DNA from: Thermoplasmatota archaeon
Lineage (GTDB): Archaea > Thermoplasmatota > Thermoplasmata > Methanomassiliicoccales > Methanomassiliicoccaceae
DNA: 7,419 bases
Direction: 5' to 3'
Assembly (NCBI GenBank): GCA_022709105.1
Contig: JAKIXL010000038.1
Span: forward strand, 3,162-10,580
Shown here: positions 1 through 5,767 of the stretch, in pieces
Layout of the letters: every line of letters begins with the position of its first letter
How positions within the stretch are numbered: position 1 is the first letter of the stretch
The notes under the pieces: model-generated
Seen by the model: the letters and a program-made list of their open reading frames with translations, nothing else
Databases searched by the model: none
What the model was told of the DNA's origin: nothing
Program-made: the position numbers and the translations under genes

Positions 1-105
1 ATCTCTTATCTGTATAAAGAAAGGTGCATCGGTCATCGAACGGGCAGGAAATATTATGAACAACGAACCGGCTTGATGACCGGGATCGTTATTACCGAGG
101 ACCAT

Positions 106-1122
106 ATGGGCCGGGACAGGGCCGTCGGCATAGTCTGCCTTGTCATCATCGCGGCGATCGTGGTGATCGATAGTTACACCGTGATCGGGGTAGCTACCGG
201 GGTCCTATACATCGTGCCGGTCGGGACCACAGTGCTTTCCTCGAGCAGGAAGCTCACCATCTGGATGGCCGTAGCTTCTTTGCCCTTGATCGCTCTGGGA
301 TATCTCATATCGCCTCCCGGCCCCCTATATTTCGGCCTGTTCAACAGAGGCATTGCCGTCGTGGCGGTGGCGTTCATCACGTTCACGGTCCTGATGGTGA
401 AGAAGAACGAGGAGCGGAGCAGGGAGTACAGCGCGGCCCTCCAGAGGTCCAACGCTGACCTTCAGAGGTTCGCGTACGTCGCCTCGCATGATCTCAGAGA
501 GCCGTCGAGGATGGTCATCAATTTCCTGGGCCTTTTAGAAAGGAAGTACGCTGATGGGCTGGACGACACCGCCAGGAACTATATCCGATATGCAGTGGAC
601 GGCTCAAAGAGAATGGAGGCCTTGATAGAGGACATCTTGGCCTACTCTCGGGTTGAGAGCAGGGCATGCCCGCTACGACCTATGGACGCGGAGGAAGCTC
701 TGGCCATTGCGCTGGAGGACCTCTCCAGAGTGGTGGAAGAGAGCGGCGCGAAGGTGACCCATGATCCCCTGCCGACGGTCATGGCCGACCGCTCTCAGAT
801 CGTCCAGCTCCTTGAGAACTTGATCGGGAACGCCATCAAGTATCGCGGCGAAGCTAGGCCTTTGGTCCATGTGCAGGCCGTCCGAAAGGGAGATGCATGG
901 CAGTTCTCGGTGAGCGACAACGGCATAGGGATGGACATGGCCTACGCGGGAAAGGTCTTTGAGATGTTCCAACGCCTGCACTCTAGCACAGAATACCCGG
1001 GGACCGGCATCGGCCTCGCCATAGCCAAGAAGATCGTGGAAAGGCACGGCGGCAAGATATGGGTGGAGAGCGAGATAGGGAAAGGTTCAAGGTTCTTCTT
1101 CACATTGCCGGACAGGAGTTGA
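106..1122 (+). CDS. Membrane-anchored sensor histidine kinase
   Basis: Sensor kinase that autophosphorylates on histidine and should pass phosphate to the receiver protein encoded next. Residues count from the ATG at 106 (338 aa). About four hydrophobic segments lie near residues 6-24, 27-45, 51-69 and 81-99, with only short loops and no extracellular domain, so it may sense within the membrane. The HisKA domain has the H box ASHDLREP (phospho-acceptor His about 128). The HATPase domain has an N box NLIGNAIKY (Asn about 242), a G1 box DNGIGMD (about 271-277), an F box FEMFQRLH and a G2 box GTGIGLA (about 299-305). All catalytic boxes are intact. ATG 106 has GAGG 5 nt upstream. TTG 73 and ATG 76 are alternatives, and the frame stays open to the left edge, so a longer N-terminus is possible. 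The usual family H box reads ASHDLQEPLR; Arg and Ser replace Gln and Leu here. Family is certain; the stimulus is unknown. Confidence 0.93.
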   Translation: MGRDRAVGIVCLVIIAAIVVIDSYTVIGVATGVLYIVPVGTTVLSSSRKLTIWMAVASLPLIALGYLISPPGPLYFGLFNRGIAVVAVAFITFTVLMVKKNEERSREYSAALQRSNADLQRFAYVASHDLREPSRMVINFLGLLERKYADGLDDTARNYIRYAVDGSKRMEALIEDILAYSRVESRACPLRPMDAEEALAIALEDLSRVVEESGAKVTHDPLPTVMADRSQIVQLLENLIGNAIKYRGEARPLVHVQAVRKGDAWQFSVSDNGIGMDMAYAGKVFEMFQRLHSSTEYPGTGIGLAIAKKIVERHGGKIWVESEIGKGSRFFFTLPDRS

Positions 1123-1127
1123 GCTCT

Positions 1128-1568
1128 TTGGCCGAACCTATCATCATCCTAATGGTGGAAGACAACGAAGGGGACGCCTTCCTGACCAGGGAGCTTCTTA
1201 AGGAAGCGAAAGTGACGAACGTCATCCACATCGTGAAGGACGGCGTGGAGGCCATGTCCTTCCTCCACAAAGAGGCCCCTTTTGCCGACGCCCCGACCCC
1301 GGACCTGATCCTCCTCGATCTCAAGATGCCCCGCATGGACGGTCATGAGGTGCTCGCGCGGATCAAGTCCGATCCGGACCTGGAGTGCATACCCGTGGTC
1401 ATCCTGACCTCCTCAGAGGCGGACGAGGACGTTCTAAGGGCCTATAAGCACAATGCGAACTGCTATGTGACCAAGCCTGTGGGCCTGGAGCAGTTCAGCA
1501 AGATCGTCCGATCGATCGATGATTTCTGGCTTAGCGTCGTCAAGCTCCCGACAAGGCTGGACAAGTAG
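1128..1568 (+). CDS. Receiver-only response regulator (Rcp1/CheY-like)
   Basis: A stand-alone receiver domain of 146 aa with no output domain, so it probably acts by binding a protein partner or as a phosphorelay intermediate. The acidic pair Glu11-Asp12 lies in VEDNEGDAF, the phospho-acceptor Asp64 in LILLDLKMPRMDG, the switch Thr94 in VVILTSS, and the conserved Lys116 in TKPVG. The EDNEGDAFL start and the long loop before strand 3 resemble the Rcp1 type that often partners membrane or phytochrome-like kinases. The start chosen is TTG 1128: AGGAG at 1114-1118, inside the kinase gene end, is 9 nt upstream, and this start keeps the first beta strand (PIIIL). ATG 1152 would delete that strand. 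TTG 1119, overlapping the kinase stop, sits too close to the ribosome site. The 5-nt gap after the kinase stop indicates an operon and a cognate pair. Confidence 0.93.
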   Translation: MAEPIIILMVEDNEGDAFLTRELLKEAKVTNVIHIVKDGVEAMSFLHKEAPFADAPTPDLILLDLKMPRMDGHEVLARIKSDPDLECIPVVILTSSEADEDVLRAYKHNANCYVTKPVGLEQFSKIVRSIDDFWLSVVKLPTRLDK

Positions 1569-1609
1569 ACCTTATTTATCGGGGAAACGTCCTCCGGCGG
1601 TGCGCGGGA

Positions 1610-3148
1610 TCACTTGGCCTGGTAATGCTCCTCCACCGAATAGTGGCCGATCTCCCCGAAGGTCCGGAGTCCTTCGGCCTCGATGGTAGAGACCGCCCCG
1701 TGCCCGCAGCAAACCAGCAGCCTTCGGCCATCCGCCTTGGCGCGCATATCCAGTTCGGCTCCGATCTCCAGCAAGGCCCTGCGCTCCAAACGCGCACGCT
1801 CCGAGTCGACGTTCACGGTGGTCATGAGATTCTTGGCCAGCGTAGCGAACTCCTCCATCTCGGGAGTCAGGGAATCGAAATTGATGAGGCAGTCCCCGGT
1901 GAGCAGCAGTCCCGCTTCCGAACATGCGAAAAAGACATGCCCGTGCAGATGGCCTCCCAGCGATTCCAGGACCTGGAACCTCAGTCCACAGATGTCGATC
2001 TCGTCGATGATCGGAAGGCCGCCACGCCTGGCGGCCGACGCCGGCGGCAGCAGCTTGACGTTAGTGGGCGGACTGAAGTGGGAGAATATGTTTATGAACT
2101 TCGTGTACACCTGCCCGAGGATGGACCCCTCCATCTGCGAGCCATAGGCGCGGTTCGCCGCGTGGATGATGTCCAGTGAACCTGCGTGCATTATCGATTG
2201 GGCATCGTACAGCGCTCCCCCTCCGGAATGGTCAGCGTCAGCATGGGTGATGTAGATGCCCTCGAGCTCCCTTGAATCTATCCCGAAGCGGGCCAGCATT
2301 TCCACGATCTCACGGTGATATATCCCAAAGCCGGTATCGAACATGGCCGTCCGCCCGTCATTGCGGAGCACATAGACTGAACCCCCGCACGGCAGTTGGA
2401 AGCAGAACAGCTTGCCCCCTCTGCCAATAGGGATGATCTGATATTTTGAATAGAACCCGGAGCCGGTCGTCTGCCGGAGCGTCCTCCCGGTCTGAAGTAT
2501 CGAGCGGAACACCATGTGAGGATCGTGCCCCTGCGAGGTCAGCTCCTGCGCGATATGGTTGGAATCGTGCAGCAGGCGGAACAAGAAGTCCTCGTCCTCG
2601 GTGCCGATGATGTCCCTAAGCTCCTGAGCGAAGCGGATGTAGAACACAGTGTCGTCCAGCTTTTTGCCGGTAGAGTCGTACTCGAGGATCTCCAGGCGCC
2701 ACCGGAGCTTCAGCTCCTCCAGCAAGCGGTAGGCCACCGTGTCGTTCTCCAGAGTTAGCGCCACTGTTAGGCGCCCGGGATGCTTCCCTCGGTCGTCGAA
2801 GTCCAGGAACGCGATGTTCGCGCCGGCTCCAGTGGTGTGGCCGAGGAACTCGAAGAGCATCCCCGGCTCGTCCGGCAGGTATACCGAGAACTTGAGGTAT
2901 CTCAGGGTCGCCAAGGACGTTTGCAGGTATCCTATGGCCTGCAGGTCCCTGGTTATCTTCTCTGGCGCGTCCTCGCCCGCGTCGACCTGCCAGAAGACGA
3001 TGTGGGGATCTATCCGCCGATCATAGTCGACGCGGTGTATGTTGCCCCCGTGACTCTTGATGATCTCAGCGGCCCGGTGCAGTGCCCCGGGATCATCAGG
3101 CATTCTGGCGATGAACGAAAAGGTCCTCACGTTCCCTTGTAGCCTCAT
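1610..3148 (-). CDS. Tandem ACT domain / metallo-beta-lactamase-fold hydrolase fusion
   Basis: A 512-aa protein. Residues 7-75 and 83-158 are two ACT domains, each with the signature turn and helix (PDDPGALHRAAEII and PDEPGMLFEFLG). ACT domains usually bind amino acids and regulate the attached enzyme. A mainly helical linker (about 165-235) leads to a metallo-beta-lactamase fold (about 240-500): strand hairpin ending MFDTGFG, metal motif THADADH at 301-307, second-shell histidines in GGHLHGH (400, 402, 404), TGD with Asp419, and CCGHG with His483. The classical motif is HxHxDH; here the second His is Asp304, so metal binding or chemistry may differ. The substrate cannot be told from sequence. 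The start ATG 3148 lacks a clear ribosome site. GTG 3130, right before the first ACT strand, is a fair alternative. The gene converges on the response regulator with a 41-nt gap and is divergent from crcB. The domain calls are secure; linking the ACT ligand to hydrolase control is inference. Confidence 0.88.
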   Translation of the reverse strand: MRLQGNVRTFSFIARMPDDPGALHRAAEIIKSHGGNIHRVDYDRRIDPHIVFWQVDAGEDAPEKITRDLQAIGYLQTSLATLRYLKFSVYLPDEPGMLFEFLGHTTGAGANIAFLDFDDRGKHPGRLTVALTLENDTVAYRLLEELKLRWRLEILEYDSTGKKLDDTVFYIRFAQELRDIIGTEDEDFLFRLLHDSNHIAQELTSQGHDPHMVFRSILQTGRTLRQTTGSGFYSKYQIIPIGRGGKLFCFQLPCGGSVYVLRNDGRTAMFDTGFGIYHREIVEMLARFGIDSRELEGIYITHADADHSGGGALYDAQSIMHAGSLDIIHAANRAYGSQMEGSILGQVYTKFINIFSHFSPPTNVKLLPPASAARRGGLPIIDEIDICGLRFQVLESLGGHLHGHVFFACSEAGLLLTGDCLINFDSLTPEMEEFATLAKNLMTTVNVDSERARLERRALLEIGAELDMRAKADGRRLLVCCGHGAVSTIEAEGLRTFGEIGHYSVEEHYQAK

Positions 3149-3300
3149 CGACTGCTTAAACGTTGCCGGCCAAGAGCGCGCACGCGCATGGATGGATCAT
3201 CGACGGATCATGTGAAGCCGCCCGATCTCAAGATCTCATGCGCTCGATAATCCATTCGATGTCTGCGAACGGTCTGCTGAGCTATGTTGTCTATTTTCAG

Positions 3301-3313
3301 ACACAAAATGTGT
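3301..3313. promoter_or_regulatory. Short palindrome in divergent spacer
   Basis: ACACA and TGTGT are perfect 5-bp arms around an AAA spacer. It lies in the AT-rich spacer between the ACT/MBL gene and crcB, about 150 nt upstream of the ACT/MBL start. It could be a regulator binding site, but arms this short can arise by chance. Confidence 0.25.
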
Positions 3314-3350
3314 TATGATTAATAATCTTGCTATTATCTTGATAAGCTTT

Positions 3351-3368
3351 ACTAATATATTGATTAGT
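3351..3368. promoter_or_regulatory. Inverted repeat over probable crcB promoter
   Basis: ACTAAT (3351-3356) and ATTAGT (3363-3368) are perfect 6-bp arms around ATATTG. The stretch TTTACTAATATAT (3348-3360) is the best TATA-like element for crcB, about 70 nt before its GTG. Another TATA-like run, TTAAATAG, follows at 3368-3375. A repressor bound here would cover the promoter. The palindrome is seen; both the promoter and the operator role are inferred. Confidence 0.35.
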
Positions 3369-3375
3369 TAAATAG

Positions 3376-3426
3376 CTCCTGATACTGACCAATCGGCATC
3401 AATATGTCCCACGCGGCAATCAGGAG
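3376..3426 (+). promoter_or_regulatory. Leader inverted repeat able to mask the crcB ribosome site
   Basis: CTCCTGAT (3376-3383) is the exact complement of ATCAGGAG (3419-3426), leaving a 35-nt loop. The right arm contains CAGGAG, the Shine-Dalgarno sequence of crcB, whose GTG starts 3 nt later. If both arms are transcribed, the RNA would hide the ribosome site. The conserved pattern of the known fluoride riboswitch was not recognised here. Caveat: if transcription starts about 25 nt after the TATA-like element at 3353-3361, the left arm would be partly or wholly missing from the RNA. Confidence 0.4.
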
Positions 3427-3429
3427 ACT

Positions 3430-3816
3430 GTGGAGACAGAAGAACTGAAGCTCATCCTCTTGATCGCGTTCGGGGGAGCTATAGGCAGTGTGGGCCGATA
3501 CATGGTCCAAGGGGTCCTGACCAAGGGCGATTTTCCCTGGGGCACGTTCGCCGTGAACCTTATCGGGAGCTTCTTGATCGCCATGCTGTTCTTCCTGTGG
3601 TCCCAGGGGGACGGTGTTGGTTCAATCGCCAGAGCTTTTTTGTTCATCGGCGTCCTCGGTGGATTCACCACGATGTCCTCTTTCTCCCTGGAGACCGTTA
3701 ACCTCGCCACCGGAGGGCAATGGCCGTGGGCAATGGCGAACATGTTCCTCAATGGCGGCGTGTGTGTCCTGGGGGCCTTCCTGGGAAGAGCGGCAGGACT
3801 GCTGGTAGGAAGTTGA
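3430..3816 (+). CDS. crcB: Fluoride channel CrcB/FluC
   Basis: Small membrane channel that exports fluoride and protects cytoplasmic enzymes; family members work as antiparallel homodimers. At 128 aa with four hydrophobic segments (about 7-27, 38-57, 68-88, 100-125) it has the usual length. Signatures present are GGAIGSVGRY (15-24), GTFAVNLIGSF (38-48, with the conserved pore Asn43) and GVLGGFTTMSSFS (74-86, the central sodium-site turn plus the Phe-box helix). In the common pattern GGxTTFSTF the first Phe is Met82 here, while Phe85 is kept; Met at this spot seems tolerated in the family. The start is GTG 3430, with CAGGAG ending 3 nt upstream, an unusually short gap. It is a single copy, consistent with a dual-topology homodimer rather than a paired heterodimer. 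It stands alone downstream of an AT-rich promoter region. Confidence 0.93.
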   Translation: METEELKLILLIAFGGAIGSVGRYMVQGVLTKGDFPWGTFAVNLIGSFLIAMLFFLWSQGDGVGSIARAFLFIGVLGGFTTMSSFSLETVNLATGGQWPWAMANMFLNGGVCVLGAFLGRAAGLLVGS

Positions 3817-3879
3817 TATACCCGATAGAGAGTGCACTTCGGTTAAGGCTATGTAGGCGAGGCCGATCGGATCGAAGGA

Positions 3880-4147
3880 ATGCTTGCCTACAAGGCGGCG
3901 GTCCATCTCCCAAGTGAAGAGAGTAAAAGGGCGCTATGGTCGCTCAAAGGGCCTACGGGTTCGGGAAGGGTGGCCTGCTACAATCTGCCTCACCATAACG
4001 TCTCTTGACCGATCTCCCGAGCTCATTGAGGCCGTGGACTCAGAACAGAAGATTTTAGCGGTCGAGCCCAAGAACAGGGCGAATGTTTTGGACAGTTCTG
4101 TCACCTTAGAGAAGATCGCTGAGGTCGGGAACCCCTTCGTAGTATGA
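3880..4147 (+). pseudogene. Probable decayed coding stretch of unknown family
   Basis: No intact gene is convincing in 3817-4160. ATG 3880 follows a GAAGGA ribosome-like site and opens a 43-codon frame (MLAYKAAVHLPSEESKRALW...) that stops at about 4011. A second frame, open from 3884 to TGA 4147, has its most protein-like part from about 4015 onward (PELIEAVDSEQKILAVEPKN). Base composition across the stretch is like that of neighbouring genes, not like the AT-rich spacers. The two parts could be one gene broken by a frameshift, or unrelated chance frames. I recognise no family. The stretch lies directly after crcB and ends inside a strong hairpin. Confidence 0.25.
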
Positions 4148-4177
4148 CGAGGGGGCCCGTTATCTTCAATATTTTTT
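4126..4177 (+). terminator. Strong hairpin followed by T tract
   Basis: The outer stem CGGG (4126-4129) pairs with CCCG (4156-4159). After an AA bulge, CCCCTTCGT (4132-4140) pairs with ACGAGGGGG (4147-4155), with one T-G wobble and a 6-nt loop. That gives 13 pairs, followed 11 nt later by ATTTTTT (4171-4177). This is the most stable small hairpin in the window and probably ends transcription coming from crcB, or from the stretch just before it. Archaeal terminators often need only the T tract, so the hairpin may also stabilise the 3' end. Confidence 0.6.
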
Positions 4178-4288
4178 CCCTTGGTCTCTGCTTCCACTCT
4201 AGGATCGTTCCCGATATTTCTCCAAGAAGATCCGACGAGCTATCGAGACTCCTGATCGCCAATCATTTGATGTTAATCTAACAGCTTA

Positions 4289-4319
4289 TTTATCTAATGT
4301 CATATCGTATATAGATAAA
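4289..4319. repeat. AT-rich inverted repeat
   Basis: TTTATCTA (4289-4296) and TAGATAAA (4312-4319) are perfect 8-bp arms with a 15-nt spacer, in the AT-rich stretch downstream of the small gene at 4384-4533. It might help end that transcript. In such AT-rich DNA an 8-bp match is only weakly significant. Apart from this repeat, nothing gene-like is seen between 4178 and 4383. Confidence 0.3.
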
Positions 4320-4383
4320 ATATTTAATGTATCATCAATACGACTATGATTTGACCGATCATTCAGGGCTTTACATGGTATTC

Positions 4384-4533
4384 TTAGCCCCGATCTTCCA
4401 TCTTTTCGTAAACGTCACAAAGCTCATTCAGGAACTGATCATAGGTCCTTCGGAACTTCAAGCGGTACAAGCGGTCCCTCGTTGCCGGGGATATCTGTAT
4501 GCTCGTCTTCGGCTCAACGGCTTTTTCTTCCAT
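4384..4533 (-). CDS. Small ribbon-helix-helix-like protein (49 aa)
   Basis: A 49-residue ORF from ATG 4533 to TAA 4384. AAGGAGA (4549-4543) lies 9 nt upstream, an excellent ribosome site. After a charged N-terminal tail, the pattern KTSIQISPATRDRLYRLK followed by RTYDQFLNELCDVYEKM matches small archaeal ribbon-helix-helix-like proteins: one strand, a helix opening S-x-x-T-R-D-R-L, then T-Y-D-x-x-L-N-x-L. Such proteins are often antitoxin-like or DNA-binding. No toxin gene lies next to it on either side. Base composition is gene-like while both flanks are very AT-rich. An AT-rich palindrome sits about 60 nt upstream of the start, suggesting self-regulation. The gene is well supported; its function is inferred from the family pattern only. 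Confidence 0.75.
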   Translation of the reverse strand: MEEKAVEPKTSIQISPATRDRLYRLKFRRTYDQFLNELCDVYEKMEDRG

Positions 4534-4592
4534 TTTTGACGTTCTCCTTGTAGACGGGCATCAGGGTCCCGCCCGATCATATGTGTTATTGA

Positions 4593-4608
4593 AATTATAG
4601 ATATAATT
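4593..4608. promoter_or_regulatory. Palindrome over likely promoter of the small RHH-like gene
   Basis: AATTATA (4593-4599) and TATAATT (4602-4608) are perfect 7-bp arms with a 2-nt spacer. Read on the minus strand it contains TTATATCTATAAT, a TATA-like element about 60 nt upstream of ATG 4533. A small DNA-binding protein that represses its own gene would typically bind such a site. The promoter and operator roles are inferred. Confidence 0.4.
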
Positions 4609-4658
4609 GTTCTTATAGAAACATACAATATATTCATAACCAATAATATCAATTGAAC

Positions 4659-4734
4659 ATTGTTACAATTTATACATTATAGTCAACAACGGTCTCCCGA
4701 ATATCAAATTGATTTGGACCTTCCATTGTACAAT
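4659..4734. repeat. Pair of related palindromes ATTGTTACAAT / ATTGTACAAT
   Basis: ATTGTTACAAT (4659-4669) and ATTGTACAAT (4725-4734) share the arms ATTGT and ACAAT, with one spacer base or none. Their centres are about 66 bp apart. Two copies of one palindrome in a gene-free spacer suggest paired binding sites for a dimeric regulator. No target gene is obvious: the nearest are the RHH-like gene to the left and the small unit at 4781-4933 to the right. Confidence 0.4.
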
Positions 4735-4735
4735 T

Positions 4736-4755
4736 TTGCGTACTACGCAATTTTT
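4736..4755 (+). terminator. Small hairpin with T tract
   Basis: TTGCGTA (4736-4742) and TACGCAA (4744-4750) form a perfect 15-bp palindrome with a one-base centre, followed at once by TTTTT (4751-4755). As RNA it folds as TTGCG/CGCAA with a 5-nt loop, like a minimal terminator on the plus strand. As DNA it could equally be a regulator site belonging to the neighbouring palindromes. No plus-strand gene ends nearby. Confidence 0.3.
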
Positions 4756-4780
4756 CCTCACTTAATCATTATCTGATATT

Positions 4781-4933
4781 AGAATAAATAATCTATGAAG
4801 ATGCCGGGCAATGAGACGCTAATTGCTTTCCGAGGAGTAAAGGAGCTGCACGATCCATGGAAAACAAGGATGAAAAATGGTTAAAAATCCTGGATAAATA
4901 GCATATTTATCGGGGATTTTCAAGGTTATTTTT
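4781..4933 (+). ncRNA. Candidate small RNA or tiny gene unit
   Basis: Between AT-rich flanks lies a compact unit: a TATA-like AGAATAAATAA (about 4780-4790), then a body with higher GC that begins near 4797 and ends near 4860, then a long inverted repeat (4884-4920) and TTTTT (4929-4933). The body folds locally (GCAAT 4808-4812 with ATTGC 4822-4826). Two tiny frames exist: ATG 4795 to TAA 4884 (29 aa), and ATG 4857 to TAG 4901 (14 aa, with AAAGGAG 11 nt upstream). Transcription starting about 25 nt after the TATA-like box would exclude the first ATG and favour an untranslated RNA or the 14-aa peptide. No known RNA family was recognised. Confidence 0.25.
4884..4920. repeat. 37-nt inverted repeat, terminator-like
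   Basis: AAAATCC (4884-4890) pairs with GGATTTT (4914-4920), and GATAAATA (4893-4900) pairs with TATTTATC (4904-4911) around a GCA loop. One T-G wobble (4891/4913) and one G-G mismatch (4892/4912) separate the two blocks, giving 15 Watson-Crick pairs. A T tract (4929-4933) follows 9 nt later. It would work as a hairpin terminator on the plus strand, or as a dyad bound by a protein. The rest of the stretch from 4934 to 5116 shows no supported gene. Confidence 0.5.
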
Positions 4934-5116
4934 ATGTCGCTGCAACCCCACGCCTTGATCGTGATCGAAGAACGAACCTCCGCCTATCAATCAAGGTCGA
5001 AAGCTATCCAAGTAGATGATGTTGTGATTTTTCAAACGATAAGGTCTTTCATTCAAGAAACGAGCATAAAAAGGATTGGAAGGGGTTTATTATTGCTCCT
5101 TAGGCGCGCAGCGGGA

Positions 5117-5659
5117 TCAGGCCTTGATCAGCAGCGGCAGCACCTGCTTTCCCTTGAGGACGAGCATCACGATCGCCGCGGACATGTAGAAGGCAATTAG
5201 CGATACGATCATCCATAGGACGCCCATGATCTCCTTGGTGCCGTCGGTTCCCCAGAACCATGCGGCAGTGACAAAGAAGCTTATCACTGCAATGCCAAGA
5301 AGTATGGGGAGGAGCTTGACCGGTTGTGCCAATGAAAGCAGCATGTCGATGAAGACGACTATGCCGATAAGAACGCACAATACGGCGGCGCCCTCTCCAG
5401 ACGGCGGAGGCATGATCGTAAAGAAGAATATCGCCAGAGGTCCGAACAATGCTGTTCCGAGCAGGTTCTCGTTAAAGAACATGAGTATGGCGGTGACCAA
5501 GGACAAAAGACCGACCCATGGGCCGATCGCTATTACCAGGCTAATAGTATCCATTCCTAGGCCGAACGTTGCCAGCGGGAAGGTGAACATCGACAATGTC
5601 AATATTCCCATAACATCGGCCATTGCTATCTTCATGTGTGTGTTCGATTCTTCTGCCAT
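5117..5659 (-). CDS. Acetate uptake transporter family protein (GPR1/FUN34/YaaH, SatP-like)
   Basis: Inner-membrane protein of 180 aa, close to the roughly 190 aa of bacterial SatP, with six hydrophobic segments (about 14-33, 39-61, 66-84, 91-110, 114-134, 145-168). Family members carry acetate, succinate or related short acids. GLLSLVTAILMFFNENLLGTA (50-70) follows the family helix-2/3 pattern GxxQLxAGxxEFxxGNTFGxTA. The C-terminal YMSAAIVMLVLKGKQVLPL follows the family ending YxAAAxVxNExxGRxVLPxG. The helix-1 signature NPAPxGL is degraded to ADVMGIL, and Glu and Gln residues of helix 2 are lost, so the substrate may differ from acetate. ATG 5659 has GGGAGG 7 nt upstream, a strong site. It is transcribed alone from an AT-rich promoter with a long leader; downstream, a CCTTTTTA run near 5071-5065 could end the transcript. 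Confidence 0.75.
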   Translation of the reverse strand: MAEESNTHMKIAMADVMGILTLSMFTFPLATFGLGMDTISLVIAIGPWVGLLSLVTAILMFFNENLLGTALFGPLAIFFFTIMPPPSGEGAAVLCVLIGIVVFIDMLLSLAQPVKLLPILLGIAVISFFVTAAWFWGTDGTKEIMGVLWMIVSLIAFYMSAAIVMLVLKGKQVLPLLIKA

Positions 5660-5767
5660 TTATTTTCCTCCCTTTCCTTTGGCATGCTAGGGCCGTGACG
5701 GTGATGGCATAGAGCTGGGTCGGGTGCCGTGGTTCCTTATCGTTGTGGACACCAAAGCCTATGCTCC

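Noticed and set aside
2..76. An open frame from the left edge ending in TGA at 74-76, overlapping an ATG at 76 (TGATG), as the end of an upstream gene coupled to the kinase.
   Set aside because: Only 24 codons are visible, the DNA is fairly AT-rich, and a second frame is open as well, so coding cannot be separated from spacer.
1573..1585. TATTTATCGGGGA occurs here and again at 4904-4916, as a possible shared element.
   Set aside because: A 13-base match in a 7.4-kb window is near chance level, and the second copy is explained by the inverted repeat at 4884-4920.
1625..2179. A long plus-strand frame opposite the ACT/MBL gene.
   Set aside because: It is an antisense shadow; the minus strand holds conserved domains over the same bases.
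3384..3429. Classical fluoride riboswitch before crcB.
   Set aside because: The conserved segments I know from that RNA class were not found; only the ribosome-site inverted repeat is visible.
3950..3975. GGGTTCGGGAAG as a tRNA T-arm.
   Set aside because: No acceptor stem, anticodon arm or matching T stem could be built around it.
4327..4539. A 70-codon plus-strand frame (MYHQYDYD...).
   Set aside because: It lies opposite the 49-aa RHH-like gene, which has a strong ribosome site and a family pattern; the plus frame has neither.
4953..4996. CCTTGAT / ATCAAGG inverted repeat.
   Set aside because: Seven-base arms with a 30-nt loop and no T tract or neighbouring gene end; likely chance.
4934..5200. 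An 88-codon plus-strand frame starting at ATG 4934.
   Set aside because: There is no ribosome site, its last third is antisense to the transporter, and composition shows no coding trend.
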